A stretch of 7,898 nt of DNA from an uncultured Rhodospirillaceae bacterium (GCA_913041095.1 CAJWIB010000115.1:1-7898), one strand, 5' to 3'. Numbered from the stretch's first letter, positions 1-6,569 are shown. Numbers and translations are program-made. Notes: a model not told the origin generated them from the sequence alone.

Positions 1-1
1 A

Positions 2-739
2 GCGCCACCTGCGACACCCGTCGCAACGATCACCCAAGGCCTCTATATGGTTGATCACCGGGCTAAACGTGACGTTAGTGGGCTGCAAAAGAAAAAACGC
101 GATGCGCTGCGTCAAATTATCAAGCAGGAAGATGTCAAAAACGCCTTGGTATTTTGCAATCGCAAAAAAGACGTAGATATTGTCAATAGATCTTTTCTCA
201 AGCACGGCTTTAATTCAGCTACGTTGCATGGCGATATGGCGCAAGCCTCACGTATGGAAACCATGGCGAAGTTTAAAGACGGCGAGTATGACTATCTCAT
301 CTGCAGTGACGTCGCCGCGCGCGGCCTGGATATTGATGATCTAAGTCACGTCTTTAATTTTGATGTTCCAATGCATGCTGAAGACTATGTCCATCGTATT
401 GGCCGTACCGGACGCGCCGGCAAGCAAGGCCGTGCCTTCTCTATCGCCGGGCGTGATGATAAAAAGTTTATTGATGCGATTGAAAAGCTAATCGGCAAAG
501 AAATACCGCGCCTGGAAATTGAAGGTGCTCTACCGGAAATTCAGATTAAAGAGGAGCGCAAGAGTAAAACTAAACGCGCTGCACCGAAAAAACCTACAAC
601 TGCGGAAAAAGCTGAGAAAAAATCAACACCTCGACGAACTCTCAAAAAACAAGTCGGAGAAAAAATTACAGATAACATTCCGGTTGAAGGCTGGGGTGAT
701 CATGTCCCGGCTTTCCTGATGCGCGCCGTGAAATCCTAG
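2..739 (+). CDS. DEAD-box ATP-dependent RNA helicase, C-terminal part (5' end outside window)
   Basis: ATP-dependent RNA helicase acting in the cytoplasm on structured RNA (ribosome assembly or mRNA turnover in this family). The frame is open from base 2, so the gene starts upstream and the ATG at 47 is internal. What is visible is the second RecA-like domain: motif IV (ALVFCNRKKD), motif V (SDVAARGLDID) and motif VI (HRIGRTGRAGKQG), whose arginines contact ATP and RNA. Motifs I, II (DEAD) and III would lie upstream. A lysine-rich, low-complexity tail of about 60 residues follows (KSKTKRAAPKKPTT and similar), probably an RNA-binding extension, and the protein ends in a conserved-looking EGWGDHVPAFLMR patch seen in RhlE-like alphaproteobacterial helicases. 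The RhlE-type assignment is likely but the diagnostic N-terminal half is absent. No link to the downstream genes is apparent. Confidence 0.95.
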   Translation, partial: APPATPVATITQGLYMVDHRAKRDVSGLQKKKRDALRQIIKQEDVKNALVFCNRKKDVDIVNRSFLKHGFNSATLHGDMAQASRMETMAKFKDGEYDYLICSDVAARGLDIDDLSHVFNFDVPMHAEDYVHRIGRTGRAGKQGRAFSIAGRDDKKFIDAIEKLIGKEIPRLEIEGALPEIQIKEERKSKTKRAAPKKPTTAEKAEKKSTPRRTLKKQVGEKITDNIPVEGWGDHVPAFLMRAVKS

Positions 740-830
740 TTTTATAATCCAAGCGGCCTTTATTTAATTCCTGAATTTTCAGATTTTCTCGACCGAAAAA
801 GCCGGTTATTCAGTTTGCGGTAAAATCATG

Positions 831-836
831 TATAAT
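831..836 (+). promoter_or_regulatory. Candidate -10 element (TATAAT) ahead of the RAM-domain gene
   Basis: A perfect TATAAT lies 49 bases before the ATG at 886, in an AT-rich stretch. No good -35 hexamer sits at 16-18 bp upstream (the region reads ATTCAG or similar); TTGCGG at 815-820 is too close. The call rests on the -10 match alone. Confidence 0.35.
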
Positions 837-885
837 AACAAATGCTTATTCATACCAATTACGCGCAAATTCCTGGGAGGAAGAA

Positions 886-1128
886 ATGCAAACCGTTTTC
901 GTCCAAGTAAAATGTGAACTCGGCCACGTTTATAAAGTGGCGGAAGAAGCCATTGAGTCCGTCGATAAAATATCGGAAATTCATTCAACTTCCGGTCAGT
1001 TTGATTTACTGATTAAATGCTATTTGGACGATACTGATGATATCGGTCATTTCATCAGCGATAAAATCCAGACTTTGCCCGGCGTAAAAGACACTTATAC
1101 GCTGATAACCTTCAAAGCATTTTCTTAA
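886..1128 (+). CDS. Stand-alone Lrp/AsnC ligand-binding (RAM) domain protein
   Basis: An 80-residue protein consisting only of the alpha/beta ligand-binding domain found at the C-terminus of Lrp/AsnC regulators; there is no helix-turn-helix. Visible hallmarks are the first strand (TVFVQVKCELGH), the helix with ESVDKISEIH, the central SGQFDLLIKCY strand with the glycine-aspartate turn typical of the family, and a terminal GVKDTYTLITFKAF strand. Such single-domain proteins form dimers and higher oligomers that bind amino acids, and may modulate full-length Lrp-type regulators or enzymes. The start is fixed by a strong Shine-Dalgarno, GGGAGG at 875-880, five bases before the ATG. The gene stands alone: 146 bases separate it from the helicase and 658 from the Nfu gene. 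The ligand cannot be told from the sequence. Confidence 0.9.
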   Translation: MQTVFVQVKCELGHVYKVAEEAIESVDKISEIHSTSGQFDLLIKCYLDDTDDIGHFISDKIQTLPGVKDTYTLITFKAFS

Positions 1129-1202
1129 TATTGGTTATTGCTCAAGCACCTTGCCCCGATGACAACGGCAATAAATTTCGATGGACATAGTGAGGACAAC
1201 AA

Positions 1203-1491
1203 ACGTCCCTAGGCATAGACGTCGCCACCCGAAAATTCATTCGCGCTTTTTTCCGCCATGCCAGCCAAGATACTTTCCTCGTTGTGTTTCAATAATGCGG
1301 CGCTTGGGCAGTTTAAACAATTTGCCAGTGAAGAACGTGTTGACCCGGACCGATGCATTGGCGTTAACCAGAATGATGCCGATACGATAGCCGAAAGCGG
1401 TCACCTATTTAGATGCGATCCGGGATTCTTAAAACATATCTGGACACGACGGCAATTTGGCCAAAATCTCTATAGTATCTCTATAGTGTAA
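1203..1491 (+). pseudogene. Probable decayed IS110-family transposase fragment
   Basis: No intact frame. In one frame, from 1212, the reading GIDVATRKFIRAFF resembles the N-terminal DEDD-nuclease strand of IS110-type transposases, where the Asp of GID is catalytic; it stops at TAA 1293-1295. In a second frame, VNQNDADTIAES at about 1363-1398 resembles the later IS110 signature of the form NK-NDA-DAEAIAEA. The order is correct, but the distance (about 51 codons) is shorter than the roughly 70-80 expected and the frames differ, so at least one indel is required. The C-terminal half of an IS110 transposase is not recognisable. No terminal repeats were identified, and IS110 elements often lack them. 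This is a tentative reading of short matches; random similarity is possible. Confidence 0.33.
1466..1487. repeat. 11-bp perfect tandem duplication (ATCTCTATAGT x2)
   Basis: The unit ATCTCTATAGT occurs twice head to tail at 1466-1476 and 1477-1487. It lies at the right-hand end of the putative transposase remnant, so it may be a replication-slippage product or an insertion/excision scar. Confidence 0.8.
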
Positions 1492-1786
1492 GCAGCCTCG
1501 TTCATGCGAGTTCAACTGACAGTATCATGGATACGGTCGGGCAATATTTAACTGCCCCGACACAAAGTTGGGATGCGTTGATTTGCCCGTTTGAACTCTA
1601 CGATCTCATCCGAACTTTAAACTGGCTGACCAAGCTCGGAATTTGCCGCTACCACCCCTAAAACCCTACGGTTAACATGGTTATATTAATATCGTGCTGG
1701 AAAAATCCAATTTAAAGCACTAAATATAGGACCATGTGATGTACCGTTCCCAATGGAGCGAAAAAAAATTCTTTCGGAGATTTTGA
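1492..1786. other. Gene-free leader region upstream of the Nfu operon
   Basis: No gene is recognised. The longest plus-strand frame from an ATG is 44 codons (1527-1661), with no Shine-Dalgarno and no recognised similarity. The right part is AT-rich and has loose promoter-like hexamers (TTAACA at 1672, TATATT at 1682, TAAATA at 1721), none forming a properly spaced pair. A 15-codon mini-ORF at 1739-1786 has AGGA at 1728-1731 in front and ends with TGA directly against the Nfu ATG. The operon promoter probably lies here but cannot be placed. Confidence 0.4.
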
Positions 1787-2644
1787 ATGTTTATCCAAAC
1801 TGAGGCGATGCCCGATCCACTACGCATGAAGTTTTTTCTGGGCGAAGCTGTGATGCCGACAGGGTCCGCTGAATTCTTTGATGAAGAAGCCGCCGAGCGC
1901 TCTCCAATCGCGACACGCTTGTTTCAAGTGGATGGTGTAGAAACTGTAACGCTCTACGAAGAATTTATCATGGTGATTAAAGAAGAAACCTTTGATTGGC
2001 AGTTAATGAAGCCAATGATACTGGGTGCAATTATGGACCATTACACGGCGGGTGACCCAATCTTGCTAGGTGCAACCGTTGCCGATCTAGATTTAGAAAC
2101 CGCCCTCGAGGCTTTTTTCGAGGATGCCGACCAAGATCAGAAAGCTGTCGCGCAAATCGTTGAGCTCATGGAAAGCCGTGTCGCTCCTGCCGCAGAACAA
2201 ATGGGCGGTGAAGTAATTTACAAAGGCTTTAAGGACGGCGTTATCTATGTCGAATTTATTGGTCCGACTTCGGCTCTTGCCGGCGGTATGACCAATATCT
2301 TCGGTCACTACATCCCGGACGTTCGCGCCGTCAAAGATTATCGTGATGCGATCCCGAAACCCGGCCTTGATACTGATGAAGGCCGCGCAATTATGCAGGT
2401 ATTGGATGAACGGATTAATCCATCGATTGCCAGTCATGGCGGTCATATTTCTCTGATCGATGTCAAAGACGATACGGTTTACGTTCGTCTCGAAGGCGGC
2501 TGCCAGGGCTGCGGCATGGCCGACGTCACTTTGAAACAAGGCGTCGAGGGCGAAATTAAAAATGCTGTACCTAGTATCGTTGCTGTGCTGGATGCAACAG
2601 ATCACGCCGGTGGCACCAACCCCTACTATGCACCGAGCAAGTAA
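1787..2644 (+). CDS. Three-domain Nfu/NifU-type iron-sulfur cluster carrier with duplicated Nfu domain
   Basis: Fe-S cluster carrier that would hold a [4Fe-4S] cluster between subunits and pass it to client enzymes. Residues 1-90 are an Nfu N-terminal domain (starts MFIQTEAMPDP; ends PMILGAIMDHYTAGDP). Residues about 118-186 are an Nfu domain by pattern (QIVELMESRVAPAAEQMGG ... HYIPDV), but the CxxC loop is gone: the strand runs EFIGPTSALAGGMTN, with no cysteine and about seven residues fewer than the canonical loop. Residues about 199-285 are a second Nfu domain with intact C239-Q-G-C242 in GGCQGCGMADVTLKQG and the tail GTNPYYAPSK seen in one Nfu subfamily. Ordinary alphaproteobacterial Nfu proteins are near 185 residues, so this 285-residue form looks like an Nfu fused to a second Nfu domain. 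GGAG at 1776-1779 supports the ATG at 1787. It is first in a run with the radical SAM gene 26 bases downstream, its probable client. Confidence 0.92.
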   Translation: MFIQTEAMPDPLRMKFFLGEAVMPTGSAEFFDEEAAERSPIATRLFQVDGVETVTLYEEFIMVIKEETFDWQLMKPMILGAIMDHYTAGDPILLGATVADLDLETALEAFFEDADQDQKAVAQIVELMESRVAPAAEQMGGEVIYKGFKDGVIYVEFIGPTSALAGGMTNIFGHYIPDVRAVKDYRDAIPKPGLDTDEGRAIMQVLDERINPSIASHGGHISLIDVKDDTVYVRLEGGCQGCGMADVTLKQGVEGEIKNAVPSIVAVLDATDHAGGTNPYYAPSK

Positions 2645-2670
2645 TAGAACCGCCCTGGCGGGATAGGCTC

Positions 2671-4062
2671 GTGCAAGTTCTTTTGCTCTCAACTTACGAT
2701 CTCGGTCATCAGCCGTTTAGCCTCGCCTCACCCGCAGCAAAACTGCGCGCTACCGGTGCAAATGTTACCTGTAACGACCTCGCCGTTGCTGTGTTAAATG
2801 AGGATGCTGTCAGAGATGCCGGCTTGATCGGGCTCTATCTGCCAATGCATACTGCAACGCGGCTTTCGATTGAGCTGTTGCCCCGGCTGAAGGAAATTAA
2901 TCCAGACGCCCATATTATTTTTTATGGGCTCTATGCGCCGCTCAATGCGGATTATCTAAGATCCATCGGTGGCGATAGTTTTATTGGCGGTGAGTTTGAA
3001 GATACATTGGTGGGTATTTATCAAAATTTGGTCAAGGATGAGACAACTCCAACCACTCCGCTAATCTCAACCGCTAAGCAGGAATTCAACCAGCCTTGGC
3101 GTGAGGATTTACCAAAACTTGATCGCTATGCCCATTTAGATGTTGGTGATGGCACAACCAAAATTGTCGGCTACACCGAGGCCAGCCGCGGTTGCAAACA
3201 CACCTGCTGTCATTGTCCGGTCGTGCCAGTCTATCAGGGTTACTTTCGCATTGTTCCGGTGGATATCGTGCTCGCCGATATCCGCCAACAAATTGCCAAA
3301 GGTGCTGAACATATCAGTTTCGGTGATCCAGACTTTTTTAACGGTCCCCGCCACGCGATAACAATCATTGAAGCCCTCTTCAAAGAATTCTCTGATATCA
3401 CTTACGACGTCACGATTAAAATTGAACATCTCCTGAAACACCGGGAACTCTTGCCAAAATTAAAAGTGACTGGCTGTCTATTTATCACTACTGCGGTTGA
3501 ATCAACTGAGGAAGATATATTAAGGCTGCTCGACAAGGGTCACAGCCAAGCTGATTTTAAGAACTCCACTGAAATAGTACACGCCGCTGGGTTGACACTA
3601 GCTCCGACCTTTGTGCCGTTTACGCCGTGGACAACCAAAGAAGGCTTCTTGCAACTACTCGAAACCATAGCTGAATTGGATTTGATCGAAAACGTTGCGC
3701 CGATTCAACTGGCCATTCGACTACTCATTCCCAATCAATCTGCATTGTTAGGTTTGACTGAAATCCAGCCGCATCTCGATGGCTATGACCATGCGGCCTT
3801 GAGCCATCGCTGGCATAACCGCGATCAGAGCGTGGAAAAGCTCTGTTCCGCAGTTCAGGAAATTGTTGAAGCCGGTGCGCGGGAGAAACGCTCACGGCGT
3901 GCTACGTTTACGGCAATTTATACGGCGGCCCTGGCCGCTTGCGAGCGCCCGGCTATCGACCTGCCGGACTTAATGAACGCCTCCGAAATCGCCATCCCAA
4001 GTATGAGCGAACCCTGGTTCTGTTGCGCCGAACCAACCCAGGAACAACTCGCGCGGCTTTAA
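2671..4062 (+). CDS. CUAEP/CCAEP-tail radical SAM protein (CCAEP form) with N-terminal B12-binding-like domain
   Basis: Radical SAM enzyme of unknown reaction, 463 residues. Residues 1-120 form a Rossmann-like domain in the position of a cobalamin-binding domain (MQVLLLSTYDLGHQPF ... HIIFYGLYAP ... IGGEFEDTL), but without a clear DxHxxG cobalamin motif. The radical SAM core starts near 165: C175, C179 and C182 (GCKHTCCHC) bind the [4Fe-4S] cluster that cleaves S-adenosylmethionine, and HISFGDPDFFNG (about 215-225) follows at the expected strand. A 120-residue C-terminal region ends in EPWFCCAEPT, with C451-C452-A-E-P. This CCAEP tail is the hallmark of a family named in genome annotation as CUAEP/CCAEP-tail radical SAM (seleno)proteins, where the second Cys is selenocysteine in some members; here both codons are Cys (TGT TGC). 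The GTG at 2671 is chosen because the following residues match the expected first strand; GGCGGG at 2657-2662 is a weak Shine-Dalgarno. It sits 26 bases after Nfu and is probably translated from the same mRNA. Confidence 0.92.
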   Translation: MQVLLLSTYDLGHQPFSLASPAAKLRATGANVTCNDLAVAVLNEDAVRDAGLIGLYLPMHTATRLSIELLPRLKEINPDAHIIFYGLYAPLNADYLRSIGGDSFIGGEFEDTLVGIYQNLVKDETTPTTPLISTAKQEFNQPWREDLPKLDRYAHLDVGDGTTKIVGYTEASRGCKHTCCHCPVVPVYQGYFRIVPVDIVLADIRQQIAKGAEHISFGDPDFFNGPRHAITIIEALFKEFSDITYDVTIKIEHLLKHRELLPKLKVTGCLFITTAVESTEEDILRLLDKGHSQADFKNSTEIVHAAGLTLAPTFVPFTPWTTKEGFLQLLETIAELDLIENVAPIQLAIRLLIPNQSALLGLTEIQPHLDGYDHAALSHRWHNRDQSVEKLCSAVQEIVEAGAREKRSRRATFTAIYTAALAACERPAIDLPDLMNASEIAIPSMSEPWFCCAEPTQEQLARL

Positions 4063-4130
4063 ACACCTTTCAAATAGTAAGCATTGTGCTAAAGCTACCA
4101 GGTATCTTTATTACATAGTAAATTTCGAAA

Positions 4131-5363
4131 ATGATGCGCCTTCTCCTCCTGATACCTTCAACATCCTACCGGGTAAGCGATTTTTTGAGCGCCGCCCATC
4201 GGCTAGGTGTTGATGTGACCGTCGGCTCGGATGAGCAACAAGTGCTGGAAAGCATTTCAGACAGCGGTACCATAAAACTGGATTTTTCTGACCCGGAAAA
4301 GGCCGCTGGGGAAATTGGAGGTTTTCATGCCAGCTATCCTATTTCAGCGGTTGTCGCGGTTGATGATATCACCTGCGTCATCGCCGCCATCGCATCAAAA
4401 AAACTGGGATTACCGCATAATGATCCCGCTGCCGTTCGGGTGACGGGAAACAAGATGCTGTTACGCGAAGTTCTTACCAAAGCAGATTTACCGTCGCCGA
4501 AGCATCAAACACTCGCGCTCGACGTCGATCCTAAAATTTCCGCTGGGCTGGTGGACTACCCATGCGTGCTCAAACCGCTTAACCTTTCCGCTAGTCGCGG
4601 CGTTATTCGCGCCAATGACAAGGCCGAGTTTTGCACGGCGTTTAATCGGATCAAAAAGTTGCTGCAATCACTCGCAACCACCCAGATGGAAATACTAATT
4701 GAAGAATACATTGAGGGTGAAGAAGTGGCGCTGGAAGGTTTGATGGTTAACGGCAAACTCACCGTCTTAGCGCTGTTCGATAAACCCGATCCGTTGGAAG
4801 GCCCCTATTTCGAAGAAACAATCTACATCACCCCATCCCGGTTGCCGGCTGATATTCAAAATTCGATTAAAAATTTGACGGAGCAGTCGGCCAATGCCAT
4901 TGGCCTCAAGGAGGGACCGATTCACGCCGAATTACGCACCCGTATCGACGCCCGAAACTCAAATAAAGCTGGCCCGTGGCTGATTGAAATAGCGGCGCGC
5001 TCAGTCGGTGGGTTGTGTTCTCGTAGTCTTAGTTTCAGCAACCAACTGACCCTCGAAGATATTATTCTCCGCCACGCTATTGGCGAACCGGTATTTCCAG
5101 ACCGTGAGTCGAGTGCGTCCGGTGTTATGATGATACCGATCCCGAACGCCGGAGTGTTGAAACGCGTTGATGGCACGCTCGTAGCACAAGCGGTTCCCGG
5201 CATTACCGAGATAACCATCAGCATTGCCCTTGGTCAGGAAGTCCTACCACTCCCGGAAGGGGATAAATATTTGGGATTTATTTTCGCTAAGGCTGTTACG
5301 CCCGAAGAAGTTGAAACTGCTCTTCGCCAGGCTCACGACAAACTTTCTATTGAAATTAACTAG
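4131..5363 (+). CDS. ATP-grasp carboxylate-amine ligase, L-amino-acid-ligase-like
   Basis: Likely activates a carboxylate as acyl phosphate with ATP and couples it to an amine; substrates unknown. Residues 1-105 are the pre-ATP-grasp Rossmann domain. The ATP-grasp fold follows: K148 in VLKPLNLSASRGV is the nucleotide-binding Lys and glycine-containing loop, E191-E192-Y-I-E-G-E-E is the hinge strand, and E267 (HAELR) and E286 (LIEIAARSVGG) are the expected Mg-ATP ligands. The Asn of the common EINxR motif is replaced (EIAAR), with R290 kept. Residues about 325-400 (MMIPIPNAGVLKRVDG ... PGITEI ... GQEVLPLPEG) resemble the second C-terminal domain of L-amino-acid ligases. It starts 68 bases after the radical SAM gene, with ATGATG at the start and no clear Shine-Dalgarno, so it may be co-transcribed but less efficiently translated. 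Its stop codon overlaps that of the convergent aldolase. Confidence 0.9.
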   Translation: MMRLLLLIPSTSYRVSDFLSAAHRLGVDVTVGSDEQQVLESISDSGTIKLDFSDPEKAAGEIGGFHASYPISAVVAVDDITCVIAAIASKKLGLPHNDPAAVRVTGNKMLLREVLTKADLPSPKHQTLALDVDPKISAGLVDYPCVLKPLNLSASRGVIRANDKAEFCTAFNRIKKLLQSLATTQMEILIEEYIEGEEVALEGLMVNGKLTVLALFDKPDPLEGPYFEETIYITPSRLPADIQNSIKNLTEQSANAIGLKEGPIHAELRTRIDARNSNKAGPWLIEIAARSVGGLCSRSLSFSNQLTLEDIILRHAIGEPVFPDRESSASGVMMIPIPNAGVLKRVDGTLVAQAVPGITEITISIALGQEVLPLPEGDKYLGFIFAKAVTPEEVETALRQAHDKLSIEIN

Positions 5364-6397
5364 CTGCAGATGTTGGCAAAAGCTTCCGCCGCACGAATAA
5401 TACCGGCTTCATCGACATCCAAATGGGTGACTGCCCGCAATCCGCTCGGTCCTGTCGCCCCCATACGTACGCCTTTTTCAAGCAGCTGCGCCGATATTTC
5501 TGGTCCTGACAGGCTCGCCTCGGTAACGTCGATAATGAGAATATTTGTCTCAACCGTCAGTGGATCAATTTGCACGCCCGGAATTTGCGCCAATCTGGTT
5601 GCCAATAACCGAGCATTGGCATGGTCGATGGTTAATCGGTCAACGAGATGATCAAGCGCATAAATCCCCGCCGCCGCCAATATGCCAGATTGCCGCATCG
5701 AACCTCCAAGTCGCTGTTTCCACGGCCAAGCCTTTTCGATAAATTCTTTCGAGCCCGCAATCACAGCACCAATTGGACAACCCAACCCTTTTGACAGATC
5801 AATCCACACCGTATCAACTGTGGCCGCGTAATCTTTTTCAGAAACACCGGAGGCCACAACCGCGTTTAACAATCTTGCACCATCCATATGAGTAACGAGG
5901 TTATTGTCTTTCGCCAATTCACTAAGAGATTCTAAAACTTCCAGCGGCCAGATACTGCCACCACCCATATTGGCGGTTTGCTCTACTGCAATCATTTTAG
6001 AGTCTGGGGCATGTCGAAAGCCGGCACGTAATCCGGCTTGGGCTTGCTCGACCGTAAATTGCCCCCGCACTCCATCTAAAGGCCTGATCGATGCCCGCGC
6101 AATCACTGCCGGCCCACTCGCCTCAAAATTGATGATGTGAGCCGTTTTATCAGCAATTATTTCATCGCCCGGCTGACAGTGGACCGCCATCGCAATTTGA
6201 TTGCACATCGTACCTGAAGGCACGAACAGCGCCGCCTCTTTACCTAACAGATCAGCAACCTTTTTCTGCAGCGCATTAGTTGTCGGATCTTCATCGGCCT
6301 GCTCGTCGCCTACTTCGGCCGTCATCATCGCTTCCAGCATGGCTTTACCGGGGCGGGTTTTAGTATCGCTAAAAAGTTCGACTTCGGGATTAATCAT
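5360..6397 (-). CDS. Low-specificity L-threonine aldolase (PLP-dependent)
   Basis: Cytosolic fold-type I PLP enzyme that reversibly cleaves L-threonine/allo-threonine (and other beta-hydroxy amino acids) into glycine and an aldehyde. At 345 residues it has normal length. Visible motifs are FSDTKTRPGKAM at the N-terminus, the phosphate-binding S61-G-T (FVPSGTMCN), H87 in TAHIINFE that stacks on the cofactor ring, HMDGARLLNA with D172 and R175, and the Schiff-base lysine K203 in WIDLSKGLGCPIGAV, followed by WKQRLGGSMRQSG. The start at 6397 fits the family N-terminus and has a GAGA Shine-Dalgarno-like stretch upstream. It is transcribed towards the ATP-grasp gene and shares its stop region, so there is no space for a terminator between them. 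A link to the neighbouring ligase (substrate supply) is possible but is only inferred from position. Confidence 0.96.
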   Translation of the reverse strand: MINPEVELFSDTKTRPGKAMLEAMMTAEVGDEQADEDPTTNALQKKVADLLGKEAALFVPSGTMCNQIAMAVHCQPGDEIIADKTAHIINFEASGPAVIARASIRPLDGVRGQFTVEQAQAGLRAGFRHAPDSKMIAVEQTANMGGGSIWPLEVLESLSELAKDNNLVTHMDGARLLNAVVASGVSEKDYAATVDTVWIDLSKGLGCPIGAVIAGSKEFIEKAWPWKQRLGGSMRQSGILAAAGIYALDHLVDRLTIDHANARLLATRLAQIPGVQIDPLTVETNILIIDVTEASLSGPEISAQLLEKGVRMGATGPSGLRAVTHLDVDEAGIIRAAEAFANICS

Positions 6398-6479
6398 AAA
6401 ATTCTCAAAACTATTGAAACCTTTGCACCTTTCTGCCTGATTTCGTACTCTTCGTCCAACGCAAACAAGCTATTACATT

Positions 6480-6569
6480 ATGAATCAAACAGAAAAAATT
6501 CTTGCAATTGTTGGACTTGCTGTCCTGATAATTAGCGCCTTAGTTATTCGCCACCAAGATGCCGGCTAA
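6480..6569 (+). CDS. 29-residue hydrophobic ORF (membrane anchor, probably severed from the Sel1 protein)
   Basis: ATG at 6480 to TAA at 6567-6569. A short polar start (MNQTEK) is followed by one strongly hydrophobic stretch of about 17 residues (ILAIVGLAVLIISALVI) and a short charged end, so it reads as one transmembrane helix or an uncleaved signal anchor. There is no clear Shine-Dalgarno. It could be a genuine small membrane protein, but its position directly before a Sel1-repeat frame that lacks a start makes it more likely to be that protein's original N-terminus. Confidence 0.4.
   Translation: MNQTEKILAIVGLAVLIISALVIRHQDAG

Noticed and set aside
760..810. Short hairpins (CTGA...TCAG; ACCG...CGGT) after the helicase
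   Set aside because: Stems of only four base pairs without a clean T run; too weak to call a terminator.
1135..1174. Inverted repeat TTATTGC / GCAATAA after the RAM-domain gene
   Set aside because: The 7-bp arms are 26 bases apart, AT-rich and not followed by a T tract, so it is not a convincing terminator or element end.
1527..1661. 44-codon plus-strand ORF in the intergenic region
   Set aside because: No Shine-Dalgarno, no recognised motif, and length within chance expectation.
2650..2661. CCGC-CCTG-GCGG hairpin before the GTG of the radical SAM gene
   Set aside because: A four-base-pair stem overlapping the ribosome site might modulate translation, but it is too small to claim.
2093..2692. 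199-codon minus-strand open frame
   Set aside because: It lies antisense to the Nfu gene, whose domains and CxxC motif are clear, and its translation shows no recognisable domain.
4084..4112. Possible promoter TTGTGC-17-TTTATT before the ATP-grasp gene
   Set aside because: Both hexamers match consensus poorly; transcription from the upstream genes explains expression adequately.
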